A DNA stretch of 64,000 nucleotides from Dryococelus australis (GCA_029891345.1 CM057009.1:299871466-299935465); one strand, 5' to 3'. Counted from the first letter of the stretch, positions 35,516 through 47,758 are shown. The notes: generated by a model from the sequence alone, not told the origin. Numbers and translations are program-made.

Positions 35516-35929
35516 AATTATGTACTCATATGAGTAAGACAAAGAGATTTTAGAGATTAGCTTTTACGTGCATCCTTCTTGTACACATTTGGAGGAGGTA
35601 TTTTGGGTCGGCCAACCAGAAGTAGGTTACTACGACACTGAACAACTGTGATTAGTGGACAGACATTTAGGAAGTATCAGCAACCAAAGTCATCCATTCA
35701 TCTGGTTGTGTCTGAGCTAAACTGTTTTGTAATATTTCATAAAATTAAAAAAAAAAATAATATCAGCTTGTCTATTTTTACGTTAAATTGGATGATCAAC
35801 TAGGAATGTAATTTCAGTTACCACTAGTGAATCTAGTGATTAAAAATTCACCCAAGCCGAGATACAGACACACTCGTTTTTTTTTAACGGCCTCGTGAAA
35901 TATTTAAACAACTCACTTACGGACGGTAG
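35516..35929. other. No gene seen
   Basis: AT-rich connecting sequence without open frames of interest. Confidence 0.4.
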
Positions 35930-36740
35930 GGCGACTGCTTCAAAATGCTTGAGCGTCCACTTTCCGCGCAGCAGTTAGTCCAAGGGTCGATAGAGTTTTC
36001 GTCGAACACTTACGTAACGCGAAGACATTGACGACGAACGGCCGTCCACCCGCACAGCCTCGCACACTGACACAGGCATCCACTACGACAGCCGTCCTGA
36101 CGGGATCACGCACTCGCGAAGCACCGAAGCTCGGGAGGGAACTAAGGAAGAGGCGGGCGGGGAACTAATATGGGAACAAGCGCCGTTCTCCGATGGCTCG
36201 GCGGGGCACACTGCCCGCTACGCGTGGTCAGGCTGAATGCGTGCACGGCGGGCTGTTTCCCGAGAGGCCAGCGGGCGCTGGTGCGACCCAAATAGCACCG
36301 CTAGTCCAGGATTAGTCCGGCCGTGTGGGGTGCCAACTGCGTTCGCGGCTGCTCCGCGACGGACCGCACGCAAACTGAGCTACCACCAACCCCGCTGCAT
36401 GGCCACCTCGTTCCTGAAGACCCTGTCACACTGTCAAATTTTGACTCGAATACGTCTTCAAATGTCCAACCATAGTGGGAGGCGATCCAGATAATCCGTT
36501 GGTAACAAAATCGGGGGGTACAGTTTAGCATTGCAACTCCGAATATATCGCCTACATTCAAAATCCATTTACACCACTCCATTGCCAAAGGATCAAAGAA
36601 TATGTTACGTTGAGTGAGGACTGCGAAGCATCGCGCGCGTCGGAATTTGAGGGGAGCGGGGGAGGTGGCGTAATTTTGAGTTCGTTTTGCCGCGTCTCAT
36701 AAAGTCCGCGTAGTGTAACTTTTGACTAGGAGAAGCTACG
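35930..36740. promoter_or_regulatory. CpG-rich island, possible promoter
   Basis: CpG dinucleotides and GC content rise sharply here against AT-rich surroundings (for example CGCGCGCGTCGG near 36635). Frames on both strands cross it: 36237-36494 plus (85 codons), and 36588-36301 minus (95 codons, starting in ordinary-composition sequence and reading into the island). The minus frame opens with an aromatic-rich stretch that looks protein-like and could be a first exon, but I recognise no domain and cannot fix a donor. A host promoter is a reasonable guess, not shown. Confidence 0.35.
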
Positions 36741-37975
36741 ACGCTCGTTTATGTTTCAATCGACAGATATCATCAAGGTCAATCGATTGCGTGTATAAAA
36801 ACATTTGTGTAACGTGGTTATGGTGAAATCGTATGAGTTAAATGTAAAAAACTAAGAAAACTTAACACAATTTCAGCCTAAACTCGTCAAAAAGCCAAGT
36901 CGTAATAAAGAAATCGTATACGGTTGGAAAGAGCATCTGAAAAGAAATCCAGTGATACCCATAAAACCCCGTATGATGGAGTGAAGCGGTGCCGGGAACG
37001 TAAAATAAACATCAAGGCGTCCGAGCTCGTCAACGTAGACGTATTCACGCAAAACAAAAGGCAGTATCCCGAACACAGCCAAACCCAATTTTTTTCCGTC
37101 AAACTACTTCCAACAAGTTTGGTCAAATATAGTTGGAGAGTTATGACGTCATCGAAACTTCATAAACGCCTCCATATTTGTCTGAAAAAGTTGGATCGCT
37201 TCAGTTTTCTTCAAACATTTGAAATTTGGACCGGTTCAAAAATTTTTTTGATGTTTCATGGTCTCAACCAATCAGAATCGTGCACGACAAAAATGAACGT
37301 CAATCAACTTAAATTAATAAATAGTATCTGGAAACGAAGTAAGTTATGAAGATAATTAATTTATGTAGAAGCTGTCTGGGCATGAATGCTATTTGAAGTG
37401 AATGTTGTAAATAATATTATGAAATCAGAGGCCTTAAATTTCACTGTGCAGTAAACATAACCTTATAAATACAATTGAAATTTAGTAAATAAACGAAAGT
37501 AAATTACAATATTACTTACATTTCTTCCTGTATTGGACCGCATGAAAAAACAAAAGCAATATATATATTGCGAAATATACTGCGAAAATAATTTATAAAT
37601 AATATTTAAAATTAGATTCTCCCAATAAAAGAATTTTAGTGTGTGCCACATTTCCAAACACTTTCGAGATTATTTGATAAAATTTGTTCGAAAGAATAAT
37701 TTTATGGCCGTATTTGTCCTCAAATTTTATTGTCATATATAGTTGATGGCAAAAATTTGACATTGCGACAGGGGCTTAACGCCGCAGATCTCTCTCCCTT
37801 CCAACTTCACATTTTCTCTAAATCCTTCGCAATAGAAATATATGACCAAACACTGCAAATCAAAGCTTGACCTCTCAATAGCTTAATCAGCTCCAGTAAA
37901 GTTTGAATAAAACGTGTAAAGACAAACATGTAAGCCTGAATCAATCTTGCTTTGGAAGCCACAAGTTTCGAATCC
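36741..37975. other. No gene seen; repetitive phrases
   Basis: A 141-codon plus frame (36924-37349) crosses non-coding-looking phrases such as ATGACGTCATCGAAACTTCATAAA-like stretches, and I do not believe it is translated. The rest is AT-rich. Confidence 0.4.
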
Positions 37976-38104
37976 AGCATGAACCAAGCTAACTAGTCTC
38001 CAGTGGCATCGTCCGGCATAGGGGGAAAATCTGGGGCCAGGCATAGAACCCAGTTCTCCTAGGTGGGAGAGGAGAAGTTTAACCACTGCACCACTGTGAC
38101 CCCG
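37976..38104 (-). mobile_element. tRNA-derived SINE, diverged copy
   Basis: On the minus strand the A box lies at about 38079-38095 (GTGGTGCAGTGGTTAAAC), the B box at 38041-38051 (GGGTTCTATGC), and a CCGGACGATGCCACTGGAGACTAG-like body follows. The tail is missing. Confidence 0.7.
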
Positions 38105-38448
38105 TTATTGGCAGAAAAGCACTTCAATGCAGGAACACAAAATAACTAAAGCATATCCTAAAGGAACTTTCATTTACCAAAGGATATGACATATTATATT
38201 TAAGTTTGTAATTATAGTTTATTTAATCAAAGGGTCTACACAATTGTTTTTATTTAAAAATTTTCGTTGTAAATATGCATTTTTGAAATTCGTCACCACA
38301 ATAACTGTTTTAAAGTTTACATTGAGATTATAAATATTACTTTTTAATTCCCACAAAACAATTTCATTTAAATATTTAAGAATTTTTTAAAAAACAATTA
38401 ATAATAAATTGTGTTGAAAAGTTAATTCCAAGAAGTTTTTAATTATAT
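38105..38448. other. AT-rich flank of the LTR element, no gene
   Basis: Nothing recognisable except the left ATAT duplication at 38445-38448. Confidence 0.5.
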
Positions 38449-38952
38449 TGTAATGGTGAAGTAGCACCGCCACGGTAATGAGGACATAAACTGCTTGCCG
38501 GGCTAATAATAAGCGCAGAGTTTAGGAAACACGGTGTGCAATTCAAGCACGGGCGGAACCATGAGCGAGGTCTTACCACAACGAGCCGCCAATGGGCCAT
38601 AATGGGACGATACCGACATGGAGGATCTGCCTTCGGCAACATTAGGGAGACAAAATTCCAACAGTTTCACAGTTTATTACAAACCTTGTATAGAGCTTCC
38701 CGCATAGCTTTATTAACTAATCCATCAATGCTAAGTTATTGTAAATAAGTAGTCAATCATATAACTCAAGTAGAGCTCCCCCGAAGTAATTAAATTAATT
38801 AATGTAACATAATGTATAATTTTTGTAATTCACATTGTAACAGTTGAGTGATTATCTATTGTATTATATTGGCGTAGTAATATAATATTGAGTTATTCAT
38901 CTGCGAACGCTTCCCCACTTAACGTGAATGGCTCCCCATATGAGACGTGACT
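38449..38952 (+). repeat. 5' LTR of the LARD-like element
   Basis: About 504 bp, starting TGTAATGG. It shares with 43353-43878 the AATAATAAGCGCAGAG block, a GACATGGAGGATC block, an AACTCAAGTAGAGCTC block and a CGCTTCCCCACTTAAC block. TGG follows 2 bp after its end, as a primer-binding site would. Confidence 0.85.
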
Positions 38953-40581
38953 TTGGTAGAGGCTTGGGCTTTCCCCACCTCTTTTCATCATGCCAAGCTT
39001 AAGAAGCTCTTAAATATCTTTAAACAACCCACAAGTTAAAATTATAATAAATTCCATAATTTTGTGAGTGTTAACTTGAGTGATAGTAATTTGTTTCGAG
39101 AGATAAATTATATATATTACAACTATAAATCAATAGAATTATAGCCACAGCTAAAACGTTAAATCAATTAACATGAGCATTTAAAACTAAAGCCACAATA
39201 AAGCATACAACAGAAAATTATCTAGGCGAAGTACTAAAATAATTAAAAATATATATTTAATACAATATACATAGTGAATCTCCAAGTGTAATAAGTGTAA
39301 TAACTTATACAAGTGTCCAGAAGCAAAAATTGAGATAGGTTAAAATCATATATAATTAACATGAGTATAATTTCTTGATATTAAAGTAAGAGTTAAAGGA
39401 ATTTTAAGTAATAAAAGTGTCGTAACGGGATAGGATCATGTAGTTCAATGTGAATATAAATATATTAACGTGCTTATATTGAATTTACTCTTAAAGAGAT
39501 ATAAATAATCCGCACGATAAGAGATATAATGTTAAAACAATACAATACGTTAATGAAGCTCTCTGGGTGCGTTAAATAATATTTGAGTGAATTAAAACAC
39601 GAGTTTTACACTACACAGCATATATAAATTAGTGGCATGCCAAGCCATTCTAACTAATATATTTAATTTCCCTTAAAATGTACCATAAAGTGTACGAGGC
39701 GAAAATTTAAAATGCATGTTAGTAAATTATACAGCAGTAGTATGACTGAGGGATTTGGTTATGTTACATAAATGTATGATAAATATTAAGAGGATTTATA
39801 CATTTAACTATCCATAACGTGTACTGGGCACATAGCTTTAAAGGTGTACATATTTCCGGCAGCATAGAGCTGCATTAAAAGGTACGAGGAGACCAAGGTC
39901 GCGGTAAAGCGACGCAACCCACTTGCATGTTGAAGATTGCAGGAACAACGAATCTGCCATATACCCTAATTACAGCCAGCAACTTCCGCGTGGCCGAGCA
40001 CCGCGAGCTGACGAAACACTTGCTTGAATGTGCGCTCATCTGCATGCCTTCACTTCTGTCCTTAACATTGGGTTTAATCAAAGTTTAACACACTTGACGC
40101 TGGTATATAATGAATAAGGAACGGGATGGAATGAAGCGATGACAGGTGGGCGAATTTCGTTAAATATCAACGGTATCAACAAAAATGGAAACTAGTGCTG
40201 CAGACACACCCATTTCGCCTATGTAGAGCGAATCCATGGGCTGCCCACCTTAATTAAGTCATCCAGGTAATTAATATAGGATGTCACCAAACTGATTCTC
40301 GCAAGAATCGTGGGAATGTGGGGATCTGGCTCTCTAGCCACCCATCCAGGATTGCCCACTGTGGAGTTTTGAACGCGAGTACAAAACTTTGGGCTCTGTC
40401 GGGATTAAACCCCGAAAGAAGAGAGATGATTTGGAGCCTATTTGATCCACTATCCAGTGAGGGGTCTCTGAACAGTAGGAACTATCGAGAGATGAGATTT
40501 GAGAGAGATATTTGGGAGCCTATGTTCTCCGCTGTCCTATCGAATGGTCTGCATGCATCAGGAGAGATTTCAGAGAGGCGT

Positions 40582-40805
40582 AAGACTTTTGTTGTGGGTC
40601 TAGCATGCTCACACATTACTAAGGATTTCACTGTGGGTGCAATACATGACACACGGTATGCATACCTAAGGACTTGTGCTGTGGGTCTTATATGCTACAC
40701 AAATTGACTTTACTAAGGCTTTCACTATGGGTCTAATCCATGCGACACATTGTGCATTGCCAAGGACTTTTATTGCGGGTCTTGTATACTACACAGCAAT
40801 CCACG
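40582..40805 (+). repeat. Five degenerate tandem units of about 45 bp, possibly coding
   Basis: AAGGACTTTTNTTGTGGGTC-type units recur five times. In the frame of 40318-40707 and, after one shift, 40676-40912, they give a repeated peptide of about 15 residues with a T/F-x-V/M/A-GL/A-I pattern. Lengths near multiples of three over several units suggest a once-coding repeat in the LARD interior. The 129-codon frame starting at 40318 has no known domain. Confidence 0.45.
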
Positions 40806-42956
40806 AGTGTACTATGAGAGCACTTTGCAAATCCAACCTCCTGAGGGTAAAATATTCGAGTACAGATTCCCCGATTCCACTAATAAATTATGTGTGCTAC
40901 CAAGTGTTATGAAAAATTTAGATAAATTAGAAAGAGCCATCAGTAGTTTATCATTAATGTGATACTAAGTGTTGCGAAAATTTAAGACAAATGTGAAAAA
41001 ATTAGCAGTATTTTATTTTATGTGTTAGTAAATGTTATCATAATATAAATACACAATACAGAGCTAATGAAAGCCAGGACATTATTGGTTGCATTAAAAA
41101 GGATTTCGAGAATATAGTTTGTAGGAATTTTAAATCATAAACGAAAAGCGGGAAAAAATTAAGTACATTTTGATTGCAATTAAATGTTAAATGTATTTAA
41201 TAATTTAAAATAAATAAATAAAACACACACAGTATCTAAACAGCATGCAGGCATCAAATAATTGTGTTAATTTACTGCAGAAGTGATTGCTAACAGTACA
41301 ATATGAGTAAATATTTTATATTATGATATAAAAACTTTGTCTAGACACTTGTATTAAGGTAACTAAACTAAATAAGTAAAGAATGGACCTGGAACTTGAT
41401 CAATACCTGCACACATAAATATTGATATGTAGAACAAACATTAAGAACTTTTATAATTAAGTAAAGGGACTTTATATAGAATAAATGCTTCTATTTATAT
41501 ATGTGAAATAATGTTCTTACTTCAGGGAGCTAATTAGTTTTGAAGGTATTTCAGAGCCACTTTCACACGGAATGTTAGCGGGCTGACGCAACGTGTCCTG
41601 ACGTCACATTATTTGTCACCACGGCCTCTGAGGGCGGTGGACCACCTGGCCGTGGTGATGTCAAGCGCAGGCGAGCAATAGCGTGAGCATAGCGTAAGCT
41701 AAACGTGTCAACGCCAGGTATTACTTCGTATACTCCACACGTACACACACCCTGGCCAGGATACACAAACAAACACATAAACAAACAGGCACTCAGCCAT
41801 TTACACGCAAGTGCGTGTAATATGTTAACAGACACAGAGTATAATGTAATTCATAAAGTATGTATTTTAATATGCCGACAATCGGCCAAAATATAACTTA
41901 AATTGAAGGTAATACTTAAAAAATAAAGGCCATATAAGTTAAAGTATTTATGAGAGGACTCGGTGCTGAAATGAGAAACAAAGTAATATATTTTTAAAAT
42001 AATATATTAGCAATTTTTACAAAAACAGTATTGCATAAAGGAAGGATGAAAAATAAATTACTCTATTATATATATATACATATATATATAGTATATTGAG
42101 AAAAAGGCCTAAGTACATATTAGAAAGTATTATTAGACAATTGTTAATATTAAAAACAATATTGTGATATACACACTAAGTATAATGCTTATACGAAGTT
42201 AAAATTTTATACTCCTATAATTAAGGGATTATCAACGTGGGAAAATATAATATTATGGGTTTACTCAAGTTTAATATTATATTAAAAGTAGTAATTATGT
42301 TGTATACATAATAACTCTGCAAAGTGTGACAATTATTAGTAAAAGAAAGTTATAATATAGATGTAAAATAATTTAACAATACCTTTTAATCCCTCTGTAT
42401 GAACTAAAACATAGAGTTGGGGATGATGACTAGAAAATTTTGAATTTGTCACTTAAATAATTATTAATTTTAATAAACACTACGTTTCTATACAAAAAAT
42501 CCTTCCGTGTCCTCATTCGTGACATCAATTAATATATGTATGTAGTTATAGTTGTGAGGATATATAAAAATGACGTTCATTGTGTTTTGACATAAACGTT
42601 AATTGTATATTATTCAAAATGTTTAGCTCTAGTTCTCAGGACATACACAATTATTAGTTGATATATTATTATATAATGCTTAATTCTAGATTATATGAAA
42701 TTGTTAATTATGCATTCTCTTTCAGGGATAAAGGGATTCATCGAAAAAATTTATTTCAGGATGAGAAATATCTGTATTTAATAATTGCTCATAATAGGTT
42801 TCATTTAAAAACATGAAATATTTCGTAATGTGAGGAGCCATTTTCAAGATAATTCTTAAAAATTAAAAGTAATGTAATTTTCTTTGTTGAATCACACAAT
42901 TTTTTTCAATTTTATAAAATTTCAAAGCCATGTATAATGTAAGATAGGACCTCAAG

Positions 42957-43350
42957 AGAGGCTGATGGTCCACGACCACATACAGCATATGTCTGGCACG
43001 TCAACCACATGGAAGACTATGTACACCCCTACTACAAGTCAAGTTCAGGGCCATGAGCGCCACCACTTCACTCAGCAAAATGTCCAAGCCGCCCATACAG
43101 TTCAAATGCCATTCATTTCAAAAGAGAAGACAAGGCAGTACCTTTCCAAAAGTTTTTTTTTTTTTCAATCAAATTCTCCTTCCACACAGTCCTTCCGTAT
43201 TGAAGAGGACTTCAACCTTACCATATTCCCACTGCCAAGAAGAAGACGAGCACCTTAATGAGCGAACGTTGCAGTCTCTGTATCATAGTACCACATTACC
43301 ACAGTCCATCACACAAGATGAGGGCATCTCTCTTATTGGAAGAGGAGGGT
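42957..43350 (+). pseudogene. Possible integrase C-terminal remnant before the 3' LTR
   Basis: Frames 42965-43258 and 43053-43352 run up to the purine tract. One frame has VWHVNHMED followed by Tyr/Ser-rich residues, a weak echo of the W-R-H-x-D-Q stretch near the end of gypsy integrases. If right, the element kept only the tail of pol. Evidence is thin. Confidence 0.25.
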
Positions 43351-43352
43351 AA
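43338..43352 (+). other. Polypurine tract of the LARD-like element
   Basis: GGAAGAGGAGGGTAA lies directly before the 3' LTR's TG. It primes plus-strand DNA synthesis in LTR elements. Confidence 0.75.
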
Positions 43353-43878
43353 TGTAACGGGAGAAGTATCATCACCATAGTAAACAGGACACGAGCCGAG
43401 GGCGGTTTAATAATAAGCGCAGAGTTTAGGAAACACAGCGCACAATTTAAGCGCCAGCGGAATCATGAGTGAGGTCTTACCACAGCGAGCCGCCGACTGC
43501 TCAAGATGGGACGAGACTGGGTGTACCAACAGCCATAGCGACATGGAGGATCAGCCTTCTGCAATATTAAGGGGACGACGTTCCAATAGTTCCACAGTTC
43601 ATTTCAGACCTTATATAGATCTTCCCGCATGTTTTTATTAACTATTCCATACATTCTTAGTTATTGTAACTAAATAGTAAATCATATAACTCAAGTAGAG
43701 CTCTCCTAAAGTAATTAAACTAATTAGTTTAATGCAATGTAAAATGTATTGGAATTAATAATGTAACAGCTGAGCGATTATCTATTTTAATATATTGACA
43801 TAGTAAATAGAAATTGAGTTATACATTTTAGTACGCTTCCCCACTTAACTTGAACGTCTACCCATATGGAACGTAACA
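43353..43878 (+). repeat. 3' LTR of the LARD-like element
   Basis: 526 bp, TGTAACGG to ACGTAACA, followed by ATAT. Divergence from the 5' LTR is appreciable, roughly 15-20 percent by eye, so the insertion is not young. Confidence 0.85.
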
Positions 43879-44159
43879 ATATGTAAAATGGTCTGTGTTA
43901 CAACATATCTATACTACTGATTACTATAAGCCATTCTTAAGTGTTGCCATTTAGTAATAATTAGCACCCCAATTGAGGATTATTAGATTCTTATAAACGT
44001 TTGTTTGTGTCACAGTATAGAAAAATAAGTGATAATATTATCACTGCATTATGAAAATGTTCTCTCAATTCTGGCAGGCACAGTAGAAGGTCAACATTAT
44101 CATCTTGTCGTTCTATCTCATACCTGAAACATGTCGATAGTCAGGCATTGAATCAAACA

Positions 44160-44500
44160 TATTTCATATGTTACCTATTGGTAGATTTGCATACAGTCGT
44201 TGCAGATTATAGGCTCCAGCTCGAAATCACAAACACTTGGACATGTCAGAGCCATTGATTTCATATGGTCCCACAAATTTTCGATAGACGACAACTGTGG
44301 AAAATGAGAGCTGGATTGAAGTGTCCAATATATATGAAAAACTGGTTATCGAGCATTCAATCAGAAAAGGCAGCATATGAAGCACACAATACGTTCACTG
44401 TTGTACATCGAATGACCCTCAAATCACTATCATTAATGAATGACGATTAATTGTAATGAATCCCCAGACCATTATGCTAGCAGTAGGAGATGTGTTCTGC
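44160..44500 (-). pseudogene. Tc1-like transposase fragment (C-terminal DDE part)
   Basis: On the minus strand, pieces in several frames give a GIHYN-like stretch, then LSSIENLWDHM (the third acidic residue of the DD34E triad lies in this motif) and a cysteine-containing tail. The part with the second catalytic residue is unrecognisable. The fragment ends about 60 bp short of the gypsy 5' LTR at 44557. Related in type to the copy at 61520 but not obviously the same family. Confidence 0.5.
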
Positions 44501-44556
44501 CACCAAGCAGGTCGGGGATAGTAGTGCTAACAGATGGTCTTCGAAACTCTTGACAC

Positions 44557-44700
44557 TGTGTGTAAGACATGTTTCAAAATATGTTGTGTTAGCAACATGC
44601 GAGATGTGCTCCATCCGGCATATGGGGGCTATGTAAACATGCTGTCCTGTAATAAAGTTGTTTTGAACCATGCATCAGCGATTATTTTATTAATCTAACA
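44557..44700 (+). repeat. 5' LTR of the gypsy element
   Basis: It ends TTTATTAATCTAACA. From 44582 on it matches 59933-60065 well, including ATGTTGTGTT, GCAACATG, ACATGCTGT and ACCATGCAT blocks. The left edge could be 44557, 44570 or 44582; no target duplication settles it. Confidence 0.75.
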
Positions 44701-44715
44701 TGGTGTCAGTTACGG
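44701..44715 (+). other. Primer-binding site of the gypsy element
   Basis: TGGTGTCAGTTACGG follows the LTR's CA end directly. TGG pairs with the CCA end of a tRNA; the tRNA species was not determined. Confidence 0.6.
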
Positions 44716-44792
44716 AGTAGTTTTTATTATTATTATCTTGTTTGTGATGTTCTAGTAAATACATTCGGCGAATTTAGCTGTATTCGGTCAAG

Positions 44793-45570
44793 ATGGAAAA
44801 GTTTGCGAGAGCGCCTGATCACCTTGTTGTGGAAGATGATTTAGACCAAAATTGGACATTTTGGAAACAAAAATTCAAGTTGTACCTTCAAGAACTGGAA
44901 ATAAATTATGCCTCCGAAATCCCACGAGTCGCACTGTTATTTAATGTAATCGGTGACAAGGGCATTGAGATCTACAATTCATTTAATCTCATTGAGGCTG
45001 AAGCTCAAGTGTATGATACTGTCATTTCAATATTCGACAAATATTGCTCACCACGGAAGAATTTTTTTTTTTCATTGTTTTCAGTTTCTAGCCTTAAGGT
45101 GCCCGGAAGGAATGCTAGTAGAACAGTTCGTTTCAGAGGTGAAGAATCTGTCTCGTGTGTGAATATGGCACACAAGAAAGTTTTTTGTGTCGTGATATAC
45201 TAGTGGCAGAAATCAACGATGCGGCAATGAAAGAAAAGCTTCTTCAAACAGCAGATGATTTAACACTTGATAAGGCTATCAATGTGTGTCGTTCCTTAGA
45301 AGCAAGTCACATTCAGTTGAAGGCTATGCAGAGTACAACAGTATGGATACAAACATAACGAATGAAGTGCTTCCAGGTCAGTCGCCCCAGGTTTATGACA
45401 AATATTACTTAAAGCATGTGTCTAAGCATACCAGTAAGTGTGGCTATTGTGGCTCTAATCATGGATGTGAGAAGACGTACCTCCAATAAATAAAACATGT
45501 GCAAAGTGTCATCGGAACAATAATTTCGCAGCTGTTTGTAAGAGTTCACCAGTCAGTGATCCAGTAGATT
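44793..45570 (+). pseudogene. gag: gag of the gypsy element
   Basis: Starts at ATG 44793, 92 bp after the LTR. The first 80 codons have the gypsy gag pattern: W-x2-W/F-x2-F-x2-YL early, then a VALLFNVIG-like segment, an IYNSF, and a YCSPRKN close. The frame shifts near 45060 within a run of T and continues in the other two frames (44953-45162, 45155-45358). A CGYCGSNHGCEKTY stretch at about 45440-45480 is the zinc knuckle, then a stop. It would form the capsid/nucleocapsid of the intracellular particle. Confidence 0.75.
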
Positions 45571-45677
45571 GCAATAAGCAAAACAAACAGTCTATCCAAC
45601 AGCAAGCTAATGAAGTCTGTCTTAACCTAGAATTTCAGTAATGTCAAATTGAAGCAGTCTCTGATCCTGTTGATTAT

Positions 45678-46856
45678 TTGTATGTATCAGAAGTTGGTGG
45701 TCCTGCATCCCTTGATAATCGGTCGTGGTGGGAACCCATTAATGAACTTAACACAGTTCTTCACTTCAATTTCGACACAGCTGCTCAGGTCAACATGATG
45801 CCACTTGCTTTGCTTTCAAAACAGGTTGTAAGCACGGGTGACATCCAGAAGAAAGGTCAATCCCTAAGAGCATATGGAGAGTTCGAGATACCACTGCTGG
45901 GTTTAGAAGCATGCCAAGCACTGTGTTTTGTACAGCATGTTAGTGTTGTAGCTCAACATTCAGTATCCAGGACGAATTACATACTGCAGGAGTTTCAAGA
46001 TGTATTTACAAGGCTAGGGAAGTTTCCTATTAAGTCACTTGCTATCCATGTTGATCCGAGTGTTACTCCTGTTGCTAACGCTTGTTGTAGAGTTCCCCGT
46101 AGTTTATTTACCAGACTAAAGGTAGCTTTCAAACTTTTAGAGGAGTCAGGTGTAATTTCTAAAGTAACTTGTCCTACTGCATGGGTCAGCAATCTTGTCA
46201 TTGTTGAAACACAAAGTAGTAGTCTACAGCTGTGTCTTGATCCTAACAGTTTGAATAAAGCCATCCAATGTGAAATGCATCCAATACTCTCACCAGAGGA
46301 TTTCGCATCAAGATTCTACATGTGATTTTTCAAATGGATTTTTTCAGGTTCCCCTTGATGAGCCTACCTCAAATCTTTGTTTGGGAGGTTCAAATTCATT
46401 CGCTGTCCATTTGGACTCAGTTGTGCACCTGAAATATTCCAGCTTAAAATGTCAGAAATGTTTGGTAATATCGATGTAGTGAAAATGTATTTTGATGACG
46501 ACATTATGATGATAATCCACAAGTATAATTATAATCAATGGTTCATAAGGAGTGGTGTAGAGCTACAGAATGTAATATAAAGCTTAATCGGTCAAATTTT
46601 CAGTATATTTTGTCACGTATAAGCTATGTTGGAAATGTAATCTCTGCTCAAGGTGTTGAGCCAGACAAAAAAACATGTTGATGCTATTTTGCACATGCCA
46701 GTGCCTAGAAACAAGACAGAGTTGTTGCGCTTCCTGAACCTAATAAAATTTGTAAGAAGATTTATGCCCAACCTTGCCAAAGTCTCTTCTCCCTCGAGGC
46801 TCCTTATGCATTACAATGTACCTTGGTAATGGTCACATGAGCATGAATCTGCAGTG
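45678..46856 (+). pseudogene. pol: pol of the gypsy element, first part (protease, RT, start of RNase H)
   Basis: The protease active site reads FDTAAQ (45771-45785): the aspartate is kept but Gly is replaced by Ala. Reverse transcriptase follows, with a hydrophobic pre-palm block, LDPNSLNKA, then after a frame change FSNGFFQVPLDE, FGRFKFIRCPFGLS and YFDDD (46488-46502, the catalytic YxDD place). An FLNLIKFVRRFMPN-like segment begins the connection to RNase H at about 46730. The reading stops at 46856 where the provirus inserts. At least three frameshifts or stops. Confidence 0.82.
46853..46856. other. Target-site duplication AGTG of the provirus (left)
   Basis: AGTG occurs at 46853-46856 and 58106-58109. 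Ty3/gypsy-type integrases make 4-5 bp duplications. Confidence 0.65.
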
Positions 46857-47446
46857 TGCTGCGACCCCACTATCGCCAGATGGTCATGCATTCATGTAAC
46901 TAGGATGCGTAGTTCAGAAAACGCCAGAGCACTTATATAAAACACTACATTTATTGACTCCAATAGACATGCAAAAATGCTGGTGCAAAGACGTTACAAT
47001 TACGGTAATACTTCTGGCTCAAGATGCAATAGTATTTAAGTTAAATGAAACATATTACAAGTTAACCACAGTTTAAGTTCGCTCTCGGAGAGCAGTTTAA
47101 GTCAGCCTCACTAGCCTTCGCCTCATGTAACCCAGGATGCCCTAATGGGAGTGATATTTGCCCAATATTTCAACGATGGCTACGATGAGGCTCGTCTCGA
47201 CGACAGCTCCTCCTCGGAGTCGAACCCGGACCGCAAGGATGGTGGTCCTCTCAGTGCTTGGCGTAGGTGGCTCGGATGGCCCTATGGCATAGTCGGAAAC
47301 AATATGGCTATAAGATAACCATCGCTCGCGCCATTTTTACCCTGGTACCCGGCCTTGTTTAGGTAACCATTCTCCCGGCTGCCATGACCGACTTCCTACC
47401 AGCCTAGAGCTCGGCCTGACAACCCTTACCTGTGAAGCTCACAGCA
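46857..47446 (-). repeat. 3' LTR of the provirus (left)
   Basis: It shares with 57506-58105 the GCGACCCCACT start, CAAGATGCAATAGTATTTAA, a TTCGCTCTCGGAGAGCAG-like block and a CTCCTCCTCGGAGTCGAAC block. The promoter box is degenerate here (GGTAAAAATGG). Confidence 0.9.
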
Positions 47447-47461
47447 TGGTCCTCCTTCCTC
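47447..47461 (-). other. Polypurine tract of the provirus
   Basis: The minus strand reads GAGGAAGGAGGACCA directly before the 3' LTR's TG. Confidence 0.65.
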
Positions 47462-47709
47462 AAAACTCGTGCATCCTGCGCGATCATACCTGGGCGGACG
47501 ATGGGGGAAGGTACCTTGTAAGGCCAGGCCAGGCACCACAGTGTGCTGAGCCCTTGGAAATGCCGAAGATAGCCTCTCTTCACTGCAGAAGCCGATTGGG
47601 TATTAGAATGTAAGTGTCTTTGCGCACTGATTTTTTGGGATACCTAGGGCATTGAGAGTAATGGAAGACTTAGGGTCGTGTTACAATTATTGACTTGGAA
47701 ATATAATTT

Positions 47710-47714
<5 letters not shown>

Positions 47715-47756
<42 letters not shown>
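47715..47756. repeat. (AT)n microsatellite at a MITE edge
   Basis: About 21 AT units end exactly where the MITE's GCTGTTCAC terminus starts. Confidence 0.95.

Positions 47757-47758
<2 letters not shown>

Larger units (their letters stand above)
38449..43878 (+). mobile_element. Non-autonomous LTR retrotransposon (LARD-like), 5.4 kb
   Basis: Two direct LTRs (38449-38952 and 43353-43878), both starting TGTAAYGG and the right one ending ACGTAACA, are flanked by ATAT on each side (38445-38448, 43879-43882). A purine tract GGAAGAGGAGGGTAA (43338-43352) abuts the right LTR and fixes plus orientation. The 4.4-kb interior has no recognisable gag, protease, reverse transcriptase or RNase H and is full of stops. 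The structure matches large retrotransposon derivatives that depend on another element's enzymes; heavy decay of an ordinary gypsy element is the alternative. Confidence 0.75.

Noticed and set aside
36924-37349. 141-codon plus frame
   Set aside because: It crosses repetitive non-coding phrases and lacks any recognisable domain.
45995-46264. 89-codon minus frame
   Set aside because: Shadow of the gypsy reverse transcriptase on the plus strand.
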